A stretch of 64,000 bases of DNA from Sinotaia quadrata (GCA_028829895.1 CM054181.1:47880759-47944758); one strand, 5' to 3'. Shown: positions 28,161-41,281, numbered from the stretch's first letter. Notes: generated by a model not told the origin, from the letters alone. Program-made: numbers and translations.

Positions 28161-28660
28161 GGATACAGAGAATAGTGGAGAGCTATCAAGGGCAGAACAT
28201 TCTAGAGATATGACAATAAAGAATACAGAATGTGGAGAACTACGAAAGACGTAACATAAAGCAGTTATTGGAGAGCAATGTTCCCTCTAAGGTGCGGCCG
28301 CACAGCAGTTTCAAAATTCCGTTCACAAGATTTGGAAGCAAGCTCAAACAACCGCCAGTTCCGCGCACACAGGAAAAAACATTAGAGAAACATTGGTGGA
28401 GAGCTACGAAAGACGTAAAATACAGCAAGATACAGAGTATAGTGGAGAGCTACGAAAGACGTAAAATATAGCAAGATACAGAGTATAGTGGAGAGCTACG
28501 AAAGACGTAAAATATAGCAAGATACAGAGTATAGTGGAGAGCTACGAAAGACGTAACGTTCTACATATAGCAGGTGGAGACCTCCGCTGGATGTAACAGT
28601 TTAGAGACAGCAGGATACAGAATATAGAACTACGAAGAAAAGTAACATCTTAGAGACCTA
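28161..28660 (+). repeat. 46-bp tandem repeat, interrupted by a MITE
   Basis: Unit GATACAGAGTATAGTGGAGA then GCTACGAAAGACGTAAAATA and TAGCAA. Exact-period units start at 28429, 28475 and 28521; more diverged units lie before 28276 and after 28560. A 120-bp unrelated insert at 28276-28395 splits the array. Confidence 0.9.
28276..28395 (+). mobile_element. hAT-like MITE, 120 bp
   Basis: The left terminus is CAATGTTCCCTCTAAGGTGC; the right terminus read on the minus strand is CAATGTTTCTCTAATG, a roughly 15-bp imperfect inverted repeat. The flanking octamers are TTGGAGAG (28268-28275) and GTGGAGAG (28396-28403), 7 of 8 identical, as expected of a hAT 8-bp target duplication. The interior is GC-rich (GTGCGGCCGCACAGCAG), unlike the host array. 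CNxxGTTCCCTCTAA-type ends are typical of hAT MITEs in general knowledge. Non-coding. Confidence 0.68.
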
Positions 28661-29817
28661 GACCATATGCGAGGTCTATCACATAACTATGAGAGGAATT
28701 AGTTTGTCAATTATGATGGAAATCCAAGAATTAAATGCAAGTTCTGAGTCGTTTATGATTTTATGACGTTTATAATAGAAGAAACGAAAAATAAAATAAA
28801 TAAATATGTATGTTTCTTGTTTGCTGGATTCATTTCATGAGTCGGCTTTTGTCCATACGTTACTTTAATAGAACAATATAGAAACGAAACTTCTAGCTTC
28901 GCAAATCTCCACCTTGGCGCCCGTGTCCGGTTTTTAAAGTTTAAAGGAGAGTGAAAAGCAAATTAAATTCTGACAAAAGTATCCACGAATGTCATTATGG
29001 GATGTCAGGAATCCAATGTAAGTTGCCAGGTGTCGTCATAGGAATCGGTTTCAAAGAAGCTTTTGATGACGGTTCTGTTCTGATGGTTCATACACTTCCT
29101 CTCAGTAAACAATGCAAACTCTCTGTAGCTGATTAGCCGGTGATTAAAGACTTTGTGTCGTGTGTTTAGTTTGCGAAGCTGTTTGAGTCCCACTTGTCGG
29201 TCCCAGGCATTTCCAAATTAGTTTTTATTTATCGGATCGAACGCAGATCCTACATTCCTTACCCCTGACTGAGACATCACCCCTTAATTAATTAGCCATC
29301 TAGCGAGTCTTGCTGCATCACTGACTGAGGCTTGGTCAACAGGGAGCGTTACGACCAAAATGTCCGGATCGCTACAATGATGACTCAGAAGAAACCCCAA
29401 CACGCGGGGAGTTACGTCCGACCAGAACATGGTGTTCAAGCAGCATGGGAGAAATTGGCTTCAGTATTGCAGTAACTCTAGCATTTTGTTTAAATATGAA
29501 GATTACTCTAAATCTACTTAAATACTTGAAAGACTTTAGCGCGCGTGCGTGCGTAGGCCCCTATGTGTGTGTCTTATACAAGAAAGAAAAAGGGAGTAGG
29601 GAAACGACTATTTTAATTAGTAAATATACGTTAATGCCTATGTATTAATTGGGGGAGGGAGAACATAAGAAGAAAGCTAACTCAACTTCTCCATGAATTT
29701 GAATTATTTTAGAGGAGTTAGTGTTCGAATTCCGTGTGTGCGTGCGTGTTTGTCTGTAGGTATAAACTGAAAACAAATATTATTCTGAGTTGCAACAAAA
29801 TGTAATTTCAATGTAAG
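28661..29817. other. Non-coding stretch
   Basis: Mixed sequence with no array. Short frames such as 28951-29136 show no domain. CpG words occur around 28850-28930 and 29230-29440. No gene supported. Confidence 0.45.
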
Positions 29818-29857
<40 letters not shown>

Positions 29858-29859
29858 CG
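29818..29859. repeat. (TCTA)n microsatellite
   Basis: About ten TCTA tetranucleotides followed by a short GT run. Confidence 0.95.
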
Positions 29860-31159
29860 TGTGTGTGATCTTGTTAGCAAAGTGTTATTTTAGTCTCTCC
29901 TAGAGGCTAAGTAGCAGCACACACGTCTAGGTATACTTCCTTGGATCCTGGTCTATCTGGTCATTGATATATAAAAATTTGCATCCAAGACGTCCGTCTC
30001 TTACTTCAATGCACTCATCTTGAAAAAGACTACAAGCAAGCAGAGTTTTACTCCTGCATAAATGTGTCTATAAATTTACTAAGTTTTCTTTATCTAATTG
30101 TTACTCCTCTATCCTTTAAAGGTGATGCATGTCTGCTTTACTGTTTATTCGCCTTTGTGAGTTAAGGGAAATATATTATCCTTATTCGAAAAGGATGTGT
30201 TTCAACCCAAATGATTTATTAAATCTTTTCTGTTCTTTTCGTTTTTTTTTTTATTTGTAAATTATTTTGTTCAATCTGTAAAACCTCATCTTTTACACAG
30301 TGTTTATTTGCTGTGAAGTTTCCTATCTGTGACAGTATTTTGTGTGCAATTTTCAGAAATAGGCTGCCTTTTGTTTAAATACTGTTATTTTATTAATATA
30401 ATTTCTCGACTGCAAGACTGCAGCTGATTATTTAGAATCCTACAATAAGGGGACATTTTGCATTAACGGCAATAAACTTAACGGAGAGTATACAGACTTT
30501 CTTGTAGACTGATTCTCAGTTTAAAGCTTTGTTCTGCCTAAGAAGTGGGGCGTGAAAGGAGTTAATGTGGTACACGACACCAACATCTACAGTCACATTC
30601 GCCATCCAATATATCACAATGTGTGTGCATCTATTCAATATTTCATGTCTCTCACGCGACACGCGGCATTCAGGTACTGAACAAACTCTAGTGGTCTGAC
30701 GTTAATCAGATACTGTTTCTATTTGCACACAACACTCGCATGTACGTAACACGCTACAGTCTTGTCTTGCTTGCCCAGCGAATCACACTAAATATGCCTT
30801 TCACAGTCGTCATTCAATCATGGACCCCAGCCGACTCTCCAGTAAACGCGTTTTCGATTACTTTTCAGAAGCCGTGCACAATGGTAATTATTCTTCACGG
30901 CGAAACAAGAGCAGGCTCGAAGGAAAAAGAAAAAGCTTAGGCCTAATAACCACCAACACACAAATACATGCATACAACGCTTTTTCTCGTTCTCATCTCT
31001 TGTCCACACTCGGGCACTTTTGCAAATCCACATTCTTGTCGTCTGATCAACAACGTGTAAATATACCACAGAAAAATACAAATAATACTTTAGCGGAGTG
31101 GGGGTAGGTTGGGATTGGCTCTCTAGACGGAAAAGTTATTCATGTTTTCATGAATGGTC
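29860..31159. other. Non-coding stretch
   Basis: Unique-looking AT-rich sequence. Overlapping short frames around 30740-31107 on both strands have no recognised family and no splice support. Confidence 0.45.
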
Positions 31160-31525
31160 TAACTGAGCTGTTGACGTGGCCCCATAGCATTCCTGGATAG
31201 TTGAAAGCTGAGTGGTCACTTGATATGTCCCCATGCCATTCCCGAATAGCTGAAAGCTGTGAGTAGTTATTTGGTATGGCCCCATATCATTCCTGAATAG
31301 TTGAAAGCTGAGAGTAGTTATTTGGTATGGTCCCATGTCATTCCTGAATAGCTGAAAGCTGTGAGTAGTTATTTGGTATGGCCCCATATAATTCCTGAAT
31401 AGTTGAAAGCTATCAGTGGTAATTTGGTGTGCCCCATATAATTTCTGGATAGCTGAAAGAAGTGAATGGTTATTTGGCTTGGCCCCCATATAATTCCTGA
31501 ATAGTTGAAAGCTGTGAGTGGGAGG
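31160..31525 (+). repeat. 51-bp tandem repeat, about 7 copies
   Basis: The word CCCATATCATTCCTGAATAG then TTGAAAGCTG recurs at 31181, 31230, 31281, 31332, 31383, 31433 and 31485. A 51-bp period equals 17 codons, which explains the open antisense frame through it; this is not a gene. Confidence 0.92.
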
Positions 31526-34138
31526 CTAGTGTGGCCTGTGACGAAAGCTGTGAGAGAGCAGGGATAGCACGGAAAAATCTGCCAGGCATAACAACACTGG
31601 CGAATAAAATCGACAAATCACACACGCACAGTATACACGCCCTCCTTCAGATGATAGAACACACGCGCACGCACGCATGCACACACAATATTTCTGATAA
31701 TTGCCGCTTGGACGCATGAAATATACAAGCGAACATTGCAAACTTTCATTTGATTGCTTAAAAGACACTTTTTAAAAGTTTCTTTCAAAGATGTAACCAT
31801 GGACTTGTCTTATCAAGTCACTTTGTCAGCCATCCAGTCTAAAGTCTGCAAATGACAGTCATTACCTGTGAGATCCATACTCTGCTGACAACATAAGTGA
31901 ATGACTCACATCTGGGTAAGCTTTCAGTCACACTTCATTGCTCTTGCAATGGGAAAAAATATCGATGTAAATTAAGGTGGAAACTCATCGAGATGTTTTT
32001 CAATGATTTTGTAGCAGCTCAAGACGCGATATACTTCTGTTACTTACTAGCTAGCACCCCCCCCCCCCAACTTCCTCTTGGACAAGATTAAAACTTCATT
32101 ACAATGGATAGTGTTACTACAGAAATTATCTCCCATTTCTAATTTTAAAATAGAGTCTACAAGTAGCTCCACGCTGCGGATTTTTAAATTTATTATTATA
32201 TTAATATTTTTTTACCTGTTTCAGTGTTGCTTTTGCAACAAGTTCTAAGTTGGTACTTGCATTTACTACCTTCGTCACAATCGAAATTCGTTTTAAACTC
32301 TGATGCAGAAATACAAATAAAATATAATTACTATAATAAGGAGATAATGCTAAGCAAAATCGTGTTAATACAGTATATAATTCTTACAGAATTTATATTG
32401 AAATTAATCCAACATACTTAGTTTTGTGCATAGTAAATATTTTGTAGGGACCTTATGTCCACACTTGCGAGCACGCCTCTCAATCTGCGTGCTTTATGTT
32501 CAAGTTTTCGCCTTTCATGGTCTTGAAATTACTTCTTTGTGAAATGCAGTGACCTTAATTACCAGATGCTTTATATAATTATTCAACACACGCATACACC
32601 CTCTTATGCATGCACGCACAAACATATGTATTATTTAAAGTTTTTAAAGGACATTAATAATAAAAACAATTCGAAAAAGAAAAATACGTATATTTTTTAA
32701 ATGTGTAAAAAGTTTATGACGTCATCATTTGATGTAAACATGATAAACATGATATTTTGATCAGGATGCTTCATATAAAAGCTTTTACAGGCAAACAAGT
32801 GAAGGAAAACTATCAGCAAATGATATTATATTTCAATTTTGAATTGGATTAGGGGAATTGTTTATAATCGTAAAGCCCTATTTGTAAGGCTTTCGCAATT
32901 GTTATAGAACTATATAGGAGCACGCAGAATGAGCTCAGGCAAGGAAGCAGCAGCATGCTTTTTTCTATTTGATCTCATAGTTTCTCGACCTTATTTGTCT
33001 CTAGCCACAAGGCCATTGCATTTGAGTACGCCCGCAAATAGACTTTTGCTCGAATTCAATTCGGAACCAAGGTGCAGCTCAGTAACGTCAAGGGGCGACA
33101 AGCCAAATGTTCATTTGTCAATAACTCAACTAGTTATCAGATCCGGCCATCTACTTTTATGATTTTTTTCTACCCAAAGCGCTCGATAAATAAGGAAAAA
33201 ACACCCAGGCTTTAGGGCAATCACTTACATGGGCAACCAAAATGAAAATCTAACTTTGCCTTTAGCCATTCTGTATCAAATTCGTTCGTTTAACGTACAG
33301 TCCTCTTTCCCGCCCTCCCTGAGAGAAGGAGACAAAAAAAAAAAAAAAAAAAAAAGAGGTGGAGGTTAGTCCATTGCAGATGATTGGAATGCAACATTTA
33401 GACGCAGCCAATAATTAAGCTCTAATCCTGTCTGATCTCAATGCACATGGGCAAATCATCGCGTTAAGGGTTGTTTCCCTCTCTCCTTCCCCACCCCGTC
33501 TCTCTCTGCTCTCGATTCGTTCAGTAGCCTTGACATTTTATTAGAATGCCTCTAATTGGTCTCTAGTTAGGTCCCTGAGATTGCTCGTAATCGCTGGTGG
33601 ATACGCAGTGAAGTGGTAATATGGAAAAACTTCTTGTCGATAATGTATCTCAGAGTGAGAGCGAGTCAGAGACCAGCTGCACATGACCACGTCATGGCAA
33701 TGCACTAAACAGGCGAATGAATGCCAACTTTGCGTCACTTGGAGTAGCGTTGTTTCGGTTTGACGGTAATAACGACATCAGCAGGGTACCTCATGAGAGC
33801 TGATGATAACAAAGCTTTGCTTGACCTCAACCGCCTAAACAGCATATTATTTTTTTTTATTTTTTGTCTTAGAACATTAGAATGCACGTCTAAACAGCAT
33901 ATTATTTTTTGTCTTAGAACATTAGAATGCACGTCAACAGGAACTTGCAATTCGTTAGTAAAAAAAAAGAAACACAATAAGAATTGAGGTCAAGAGAAGC
34001 ACTCAACTAGCTATTATTAGTGCCTTTAAAACAAAATTGTGAAACACAGTAACACATAGAATAAGAGCTCAGCAAACGTTAATGAGGTTCTTAAAGGTGA
34101 AATTATAATTTGAAGGTGAAAATGTAATATTAGAGTTT

Positions 34139-34140
<2 letters not shown>
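31526..34140. other. Non-coding stretch with unique islands
   Basis: A C12 run (32057-32068), an A-run (33334-33354) and a 50-bp local duplication (33838-33892 and 33893-33936, sharing AGAACATTAGAATGCACGTC). 33360-33760 is unusually complex for this region, with homeodomain-type words (AATAATTAAGC, CTAATCCTG). No coding signal. Confidence 0.5.
33838..33936 (+). repeat. Local tandem duplication, about 50 bp x2
   Basis: AAACAGCATATTATTTTTTG and TCTTAGAACATTAGAATGCA recur about 50 bases apart with only a T-run length change. Confidence 0.9.
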
Positions 34141-34283
<143 letters not shown>

Positions 34284-34343
34284 ATATTGATTTTTCTCAA
34301 GGACACAAACCTTACAAGTTTTCCTTAAACAACATTAGCAAAA

Positions 34344-34620
34344 GCTTATGGTCACAATAATCGTTTATATTTCCATAGACTTATGGTCACAATAATAGTA
34401 TATTTCCCATAGGCTTCAGATCACAATAATCATATATTACCCATAGGCTACAGGTCACAATAATCATATATTACCCATAGGCTACAGGTCACAATAATCG
34501 TATATTTTCCACAGGCTACAGGTCACAATAATCGTATATTTTCCACAGGCTATAGGTCACAATAATCGTATATTTCCTATAGTATTCAGGTCACAATAAG
34601 TGTGTAAATCCTACAAGCTT
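34344..34620 (+). repeat. 35-bp tandem repeat, about 8 copies
   Basis: GGTCACAATAATCGTATATT then TTCCACAGGCTACA; units from 34350 onward, with the later ones the most alike. Confidence 0.92.
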
Positions 34621-35762
34621 CAGCAATAAGCTGACGTTTCAAGACTGTACAAAACTGACTAAAATTTCATTTTTAAAAATCACCAATAAAATCAAATAAC
34701 AATAGCAATAATCAATCCCAACAAAGGCGTACAAAACAAAATAATAAGGCGCAAGCAAAAACAAAGCCCAAACAAAACATCATTAACACAACAATCCAAA
34801 CAATATAATTAGGGGAATTGTATATTGTAGCTGGGGACTTCGTTAATTATGAAGTCATATTGTGTAACTAAAACATTTGTTATTCCCATCCCCTTACAAT
34901 GTTATTTCTTCTGACCAAAACGACAAAAAAAACCCCAAAATATCGAGCTTTTTAAAATCGAATTAGATCAAAAACCTGACCTGATTAAAACAAACGGATG
35001 TCATTTTCAAATTTAGCAGTGCAAAATTATTCTAAATCAGTTGAAAAATCTTAGACAACTTTCAAAAATTATTTTTGTGACGCAGTGAAATTTATGAAAA
35101 ATTGTCCTGTGTGATGATAGTAGTTTCTGTTTAGTTGCTTGAGTGTTTACACTAAGCACAACCGACTTAATACTTCAGCTTAATATCGCTATCTTAACTT
35201 AGACACCTAAAGAATATCAACAGTGTAGTCCAGGATTCCACTGTTACAAATGGTATTCGTTTGCAACAACCAGACATTATGTTATTTTGTAATTTAAAGT
35301 GTGCTTTTTACATTTTGTGGCCTGACTTCACGGACATATTAAAATAAAGTCACATACCTCTGTGGCCACCCGACAACCATTGAGCGTGTTGATTTGGGAC
35401 TTAATACGGGTATCGGTGTAAGTCTAGTATATTATCTGGCAAATGTGTGCTGTTCTGGTAATTCTCACTCACTTGCAAAGGATCTTTGTTTTTATTCTCT
35501 GCTGGCTAGTCTGTAGAGTTTCCTGTCATTTAGGAACTACTCTTCTCTGTCGGATCCTTCCTGGAATAATTTCACGTCACTTGAAACGCCAGTCCGGCTG
35601 CAGGCACAAAGGAAGAAAATCCGGAATTTATAATAAATTTCTTTGCACGCCTGAAGGGGTGGGCCTAAGAAGTTCTAGTTATAACAATAATATTTTCGTA
35701 ATAAGTTGCTTTAAGATTTTTAGGAAAGTATGTGTCATAAGATTGGTGCATCTTAAAATTCT
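34621..35762. other. Non-coding stretch
   Basis: AT-rich unique sequence. The 109-codon frame at 35443-35772 has no recognised motif, no Kozak or splice support, and ends in the adjacent GATA repeat. Confidence 0.45.
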
Positions 35763-35802
35763 AGATAGATAGATAGATAGATATATAGATAGATAGACAG
35801 AC

Positions 35803-35876
<74 letters not shown>

Positions 35877-35880
35877 TAGA
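35763..35880. repeat. (GATA/GACA)n microsatellite
   Basis: GATA repeats with an internal GACA-variant block (about 35796-35835), the complement of the TCTA type found elsewhere in the window. Confidence 0.96.
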
Positions 35881-35965
35881 TAGCATTATGAAATAAATAT
35901 GCATGTTTTAATGTCCGATGATTTTTTCCCATTAAAAACTAGAAAAAAACTCTATAAAAATAATT

Positions 35966-36465
35966 GTGTGGCGGATTAAATTTGCCTATCCCTACTTCTA
36001 AACTTAATTGTTGTATAAATTGTTAAATGGCAAAATGACACGACCTTGTAAGTGTCAGAGTTGGAGTAAAGAACTCAAGCAAAGAATATGTTAGAACTTG
36101 CTAATGCAATCCGAACCAGTTCCAAATGGATGAGTAGTATTTCCGACTAATAGCTCACATTTGTTCTTAACTTTAACCAAAGTTACTTTGTTGAAGAAAG
36201 TCTATATTCTAATCACTTTCATTTTGACATAACTCGAATCTGGCCATAAAGGCGATCGATAGCTTATGGTAAGTTAACTGATTGATAAAAAAGAATGGAC
36301 TTCGAAATATTTCTACGTTTGCTATTGATCTATGATTTGAACTAGAGAATGCTTATGTAACGAACTTTTATTTCCAAGTTCACTAATTTGATTACGTTGC
36401 ACATTATACTTGTCAATTTTGATCAATGTTATATTTCTTTTATGTCAATGAAATTATTAATCTAT
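35966..36465 (+). mobile_element. Dispersed repeat family, copy B (3' end replaced by tandem array)
   Basis: Aligns by eye with copy C: TAAATTTGCCTATCCCTA, GCAATCCGAACCAGTTCC, GTTAACTGATTGATAAA, GAATGGACTT, GCTATTGATCTATGATTTGA and TTATATTTCTTTTATG. After TCAATGAAATTATTAATC it passes into a tandem array whose units resemble its own last bases. Confidence 0.82.
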
Positions 36466-36800
36466 AAAAGGGAGATGCTAAACTAGTTGTTAACATGTCA
36501 ATGGAGTCATTAATCTATAAAAGGCGGTGATGAAGAGACTATACTAGTTGTTAATATGACATTGGAGTCATTAATCTATAAAATTGGGTAGGCAATACTT
36601 GTTAATATGTCAATGGAGTCATTAATCTATAAAAGGGAGATGCTAAACTAATTGTTAATATGTAAATGGAGTCATTAAGTTATAAAATGCGGTAGGCAAT
36701 ACAAGTTGTGAATATGTCAATGAGGTCATTAATCTAAATATTATAGTTGTTAATGTGTTAATGGAATCATTAATCTATAAAAGATGGCAATACTAGTATG
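36440..36800 (+). repeat. 50-60-bp tandem repeat grown from copy B
   Basis: Six to seven units of GTCAATGGAGTCATTAATCT then ATAAAAGGGAGATGCTAAAC and TAGTTGTTAATAT. The unit's start matches copy B's GTCAATGAAATTATTAATC. Confidence 0.88.
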
Positions 36801-37106
36801 TCAAGATCAATCATTAGAAGGTACGCAAAAATGACAACATTTTCAAATACATTCAATAATAAAATTTTTGTCTGTTATAACTGTGATCATGTCAACTGCT
36901 GTAATTTATACTTAATTAATCAATCAAAGCAATCGTAAAGGATTACAAATTATCACTATTCATTCATTAGAAACAAATGAGGAGACAAGTACACTATGTT
37001 GTTATTTAATCACCAGAGAGTTACAAGGATTCTCGTTATGAAGTAAGAAAGAGCTGAAAAAGTGCGTCCGGCTGCTGCAATTACTATCTTATACGAGCGT
37101 GTATTA
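36801..37106. other. Short non-coding spacer
   Basis: AT-rich; nothing recognised. Confidence 0.5.
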
Positions 37107-37258
37107 CCTGTTACACTGTGGCAGTGGACTTTAGTCTGTTACACAGTGGCAGTGGACTTTAGTCTGTTACTCTATGGCAGTGGACTTTAGTCTGTTACCC
37201 TGTTACAGTGGACTTTAGTCTGTTACCCTGTGGCAGTGGACTTTAGTCTGTTACACTA
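37107..37258 (+). repeat. 28-bp tandem repeat, 5 copies
   Basis: TGTTACACTGTGGCAGTGGA then CTTTAGTC; units nearly identical with small changes in the ACTGTGG part. Confidence 0.93.
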
Positions 37259-38354
37259 TGCTATATTTAGCACTAGAAAATGTCTGCAATCCAAATCGAA
37301 ATATTAGCAAGTATCGTCAGTCGTCAATAATCGACGTTCACTCTTGCTCTCAGCATTGTCTTCTTTCAAACAACAGATAATCCGGATTGATTATCTAACC
37401 GTGTGGCTCGTTTTTTTTCTATCTCACTATTAGGCTGCATTCACTCTTTGCCCAATTCCATGGATGACTGTCTGATTGTAACACGCAACAATCTCCACAA
37501 AACAATCAATTCCTTGGATACTGTAAACTCACCTTCAGTTGAAACCAGCCTGCCAGCTACGGTTTGTTCCCTGCACGCGCACAGAAGTGGAAAAGATCCA
37601 TGTCATTACATGCCATCTACGATATTTTAGGTTTTGACCTATTCAGAGCCACCGGAAAAGAAAACCAAGTCTGATTGGAATAGTTGACTAGAACCAATAA
37701 TGAGAAACGATTTTACCACCCACAACCTTGTGGACAAGCTTGTACAGTCAATTTATTCCACAACTGCCCTTTGAGAAAAGGATTGTTTTTCAACATTCAG
37801 CGTCATCGATTTCTTTGCTTCGTACTAAAGGACAGCTGTTGAAGACGTACCATGCAATAATCACATTAATGTGAGCGATTCTGGAGAATAAAAGGAAAAA
37901 TAATGATTATTCGTGGCAGATTCCATTCAAATGTTTATATAGTATGTTATCACAAAGAATTTTCCAGCAGTGAGACATTGTAGCAATGAAATATAGCTTT
38001 TCTGGAATTCATGTGACGGAGTAAACTGGAAAACTAAGAATGTAACAGCTGTGTGTTATCACGAATTTGATATATTCATATGACATAAGAAGAGAAGTGT
38101 GTCAAATAAGTAACAATTAACAATTAACAATTCTTCAACACAGGAAAACCACTGATAAATTAAAAGACCCATCTCAAACAAATGAATGATGCAAAATATA
38201 AAACAAAATGAAGTTTTATAAACAATTGATTCTTGTGAAATTTAGTTATCTAAAGCAACAACGAAATTATTTTCAAGCAAAACTAATTTAAAAACACCAA
38301 CTGATATAAAAGCACGCAGCAATCAACATACAGATGGCTGTGTGTGTATGTATG
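37259..38354. other. Non-coding stretch
   Basis: Unique sequence. The frame at 37403-37630 has no domain that I recognise. No array. Confidence 0.45.
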
Positions 38355-38356
38355 TA

Positions 38357-38420
<64 letters not shown>
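38355..38420. repeat. (GT)n microsatellite
   Basis: About 29 GT dinucleotides preceded by a TGTATGTATG run. Confidence 0.97.
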
Positions 38421-39156
38421 TGAGAGAGTGACTGAGAAGCCGGAACAGAAACACTCCTCATTGCTGCGCAAGATCAAAGTAAACACAAAATCCCTCAAGG
38501 CAAAACTCAAATAGATCTCAAAGTATCTCATGTGCCAACTGCGCACGCGCATAGCTAAAACAAAGAAACAAATATTGTTAAGATATAAGGCTCAATCAAG
38601 AACATAATACATTAGATGACTCAGTGCAATGACAAAAATCCTACATAACGAATCTCTTTGAGAACTGAGAATCAGAACACCAGAAAGAACGTGGACGCAT
38701 TGACCTGAAGTATTGAATAAATACAGAAGTCAAATTTCCGTGGGACTTCAGATAGAACAGATCGTATTATTCCCACACAAAGACCAGACGCAGTTGTTGT
38801 CAGCAACATCAATATGAAAGCAACAGTTCTCGATGTTGCTGTTCCAAGAGAGTGAATCATAACAACGAAAGAGCAGGATAGAATTGAAAAATATCAGGAG
38901 ATAAGATTAGAAATTTCAGATTATGGGAATATAAGAGCAGAAGCAATTACTTCTAAGAACATAGTTGGCAGACGTAGTATATGAACTGGAAAGTTAACTG
39001 AACAAACTGCCAGAAAACCACAGACTTGCCCCCCTGCTAAAAACAGTTCTTGAAAGCGCCCACATTTTCGCAAAAATGTTCGATCTCCCAGAATCCTGAT
39101 AGGATTCCGAAATGTTTCACATTAAACTAATGGACTTAGAACGAACATTGAGAGAA
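38421..39156. other. Non-coding stretch
   Basis: AT-rich unique sequence with no array and no supported frame. Confidence 0.45.
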
Positions 39157-39162
39157 TTATTG

Positions 39163-39207
<45 letters not shown>

Positions 39208-39232
39208 GTAGTAGTAGTAGTAGTAGTAGTAA

Positions 39233-39267
<35 letters not shown>

Positions 39268-39276
39268 ATAGTAAGT
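39157..39276. repeat. (TTA)n(GTA)n compound microsatellite
   Basis: About 15 ATT/TTA triplets switching to about 23 GTA triplets with two ATA interruptions. Confidence 0.96.
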
Positions 39277-40315
39277 AGGGTAAGTAGTCGCTATACACTC
39301 TTTATAATCTTTATTGCCCTTACCAGTCTCCCGCTGACATATGAACTATAACATTTCAATCTGAAATCAAACATAATGCATTAATCTCACAGACGGTAAC
39401 ATTTTGTTTGGAATTATTTACATTTATTTACTTTTCCAGACTTAAGGCACTTTCAAGAAGGATGGTAAGTCAGGCAAGCTTCTAGTGAATTCTTGTAGCA
39501 AGACTGACTTAGCACTCTTCTTTGAGTCACTATTCTTTGGGGGGGGGGGTGGAATGACCAAAACCTCCTTTCCAGACTGCAGAATCCATTCTTAGCCTAA
39601 ACTAATCACCTGATTGGTCATGTGAAAATGTTTGCTTGCTAACACCATGGACTATGGGGGGATTCACCCTGCAAGCCAATGGGTGTGCAATGGGAGCGCT
39701 TTAAAATTTGTTACGTCGCGGATTTGGGGTTTTCTGACGGGGAAATTGTCTGTTAAATCAGCTTACAAATGTAACAGTTTTCTATTCGGAACTATTTGAC
39801 CTAATTCTACTCTAGTTAAGTTTAGTGTTAATGATGCCCTTTCCAAAATTGATGTACAATGAAGATATGTCAAGAATGTCATCAAATACTCTCTAGATTT
39901 ATTTTTGCAACCTACTCGCAAACTATTTTTAGTCCGTCGAAGAACAATTTGAATTGATCCGAACAAGCTGCTGTGAGCAACTATGCACAAGATTAAACAC
40001 TTCGCTATGTAGTGCTTTGTCTACTCTGACTGTTGATCGGGTACATCTCACATTTTTAATGGAGAAATAAAGGAAAGACAATGAAACTTCTTGGTTAGGA
40101 CGAGTAGGGAGCAATTATCGATTCAAATATCAGCGAATAATTTTGTGTGTGCACAGTTACAGAATTTAAAATCTATTGTCGAAGTAGAAATTAGGAAACA
40201 CTTGTATGCCCTACTTCAGACTGGTATTGAGTTAGAGAGTCTCATGACCCAAACATTGCAATTCTACAATCCATTTCAAACTGCCTAAGACAGATCTTTT
40301 AACTCCATCCAATCA
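39277..40315. other. Non-coding stretch
   Basis: Contains a G11 run (39539-39549) and a moderately complex part around 39560-39760 with CCAAT at 39677-39681. No coding signal found. Confidence 0.45.
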
Positions 40316-40468
<153 letters not shown>

Positions 40469-40905
40469 CTAATTTAGTTACACAGAAAAGCACGCAAACA
40501 TGGTTACGTACACTTAGACACATACATAAAACACATTCCATGACCTACAAACTCCAAGGAAAAACTATAAATACGCTAGACAAATATCTTCGCAAACTGT
40601 TCACCATGCAAGATGTCTGCTTTGGTAATTTACATATTTACAAGGAGGAAGTGGTAAGAAACAAAACAGAAGTGCAATATATAGGACCAGACTTTCACCT
40701 ATATCGTAAAGAGCCAAAACAAGTCGAAAACCAAATAACTGAGTCCAAATTGGAAGTAATCTGTTCACGGTCGTCTGGTGTTGTCGGGTCCTAAACACAC
40801 GGACCCGAAAAGGACTTCATCGGCTCAGTGCTGTCCATTTCAAATGAAAGGGATTTAACTCTCTTTTCCTGAGTATTTTCTAGATTTAAATACTTCCTTC
40901 GACGT
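40469..40905. other. Non-coding spacer
   Basis: Unique sequence with short frames on both strands lacking any recognised domain. Confidence 0.45.
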
Positions 40906-41115
40906 TTCTGCAATATGTGGAGGGATAAAGAGCATAAGAACTGCAAATTGGAGAGAAATAAACAGTGTAGGAACTACAAAATATGGAGAGATAAACAGTG
41001 TAGGAACTACAAAATGTGGAGAGATAAACAGTGTAGGAATTGCAAAATATGGAGAGATAAACAATGTAGGAATTGCAACAACAAAACATGGAGAGATAAA
41101 CAGTTTAGGAACTAC
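40906..41115 (+). repeat. 33-bp tandem repeat, about 6 copies
   Basis: TGTAGGAACTACAAAATATG then GAGAGATAAACAG. The 33-bp period gives an apparent 11-residue repeat (WRDKQCRNYKM); that frame is a by-product. Confidence 0.92.
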
Positions 41116-41281
41116 ATTCTAAAGCAATGCTCTGTGCCATACATAATCATTATACCTTAAGAGCCATTTCGAGTGACTGCAAGTAATTTATGTCGAAAGT
41201 TAACGTCAAGCAAAGTAGATTTGTTTTATTTTCTGGGCTGCTTTTTATAAACGAAATAACTTGTGCTTATTCGCTGCATGT

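Noticed and set aside
31148..31489. 113-codon antisense repeat frame
   Set aside because: 51-bp minisatellite read as 17-residue repeats; no start context, no homology.
35443..35772. 109-codon frame
   Set aside because: No recognised domain; ends in a GATA microsatellite; codon use looks like non-coding AT-rich DNA.
40915..41160. 81-codon frame with an 11-residue Trp/Arg/Cys repeat
   Set aside because: 33-bp minisatellite; both strands are open equally, which a true gene would not require.
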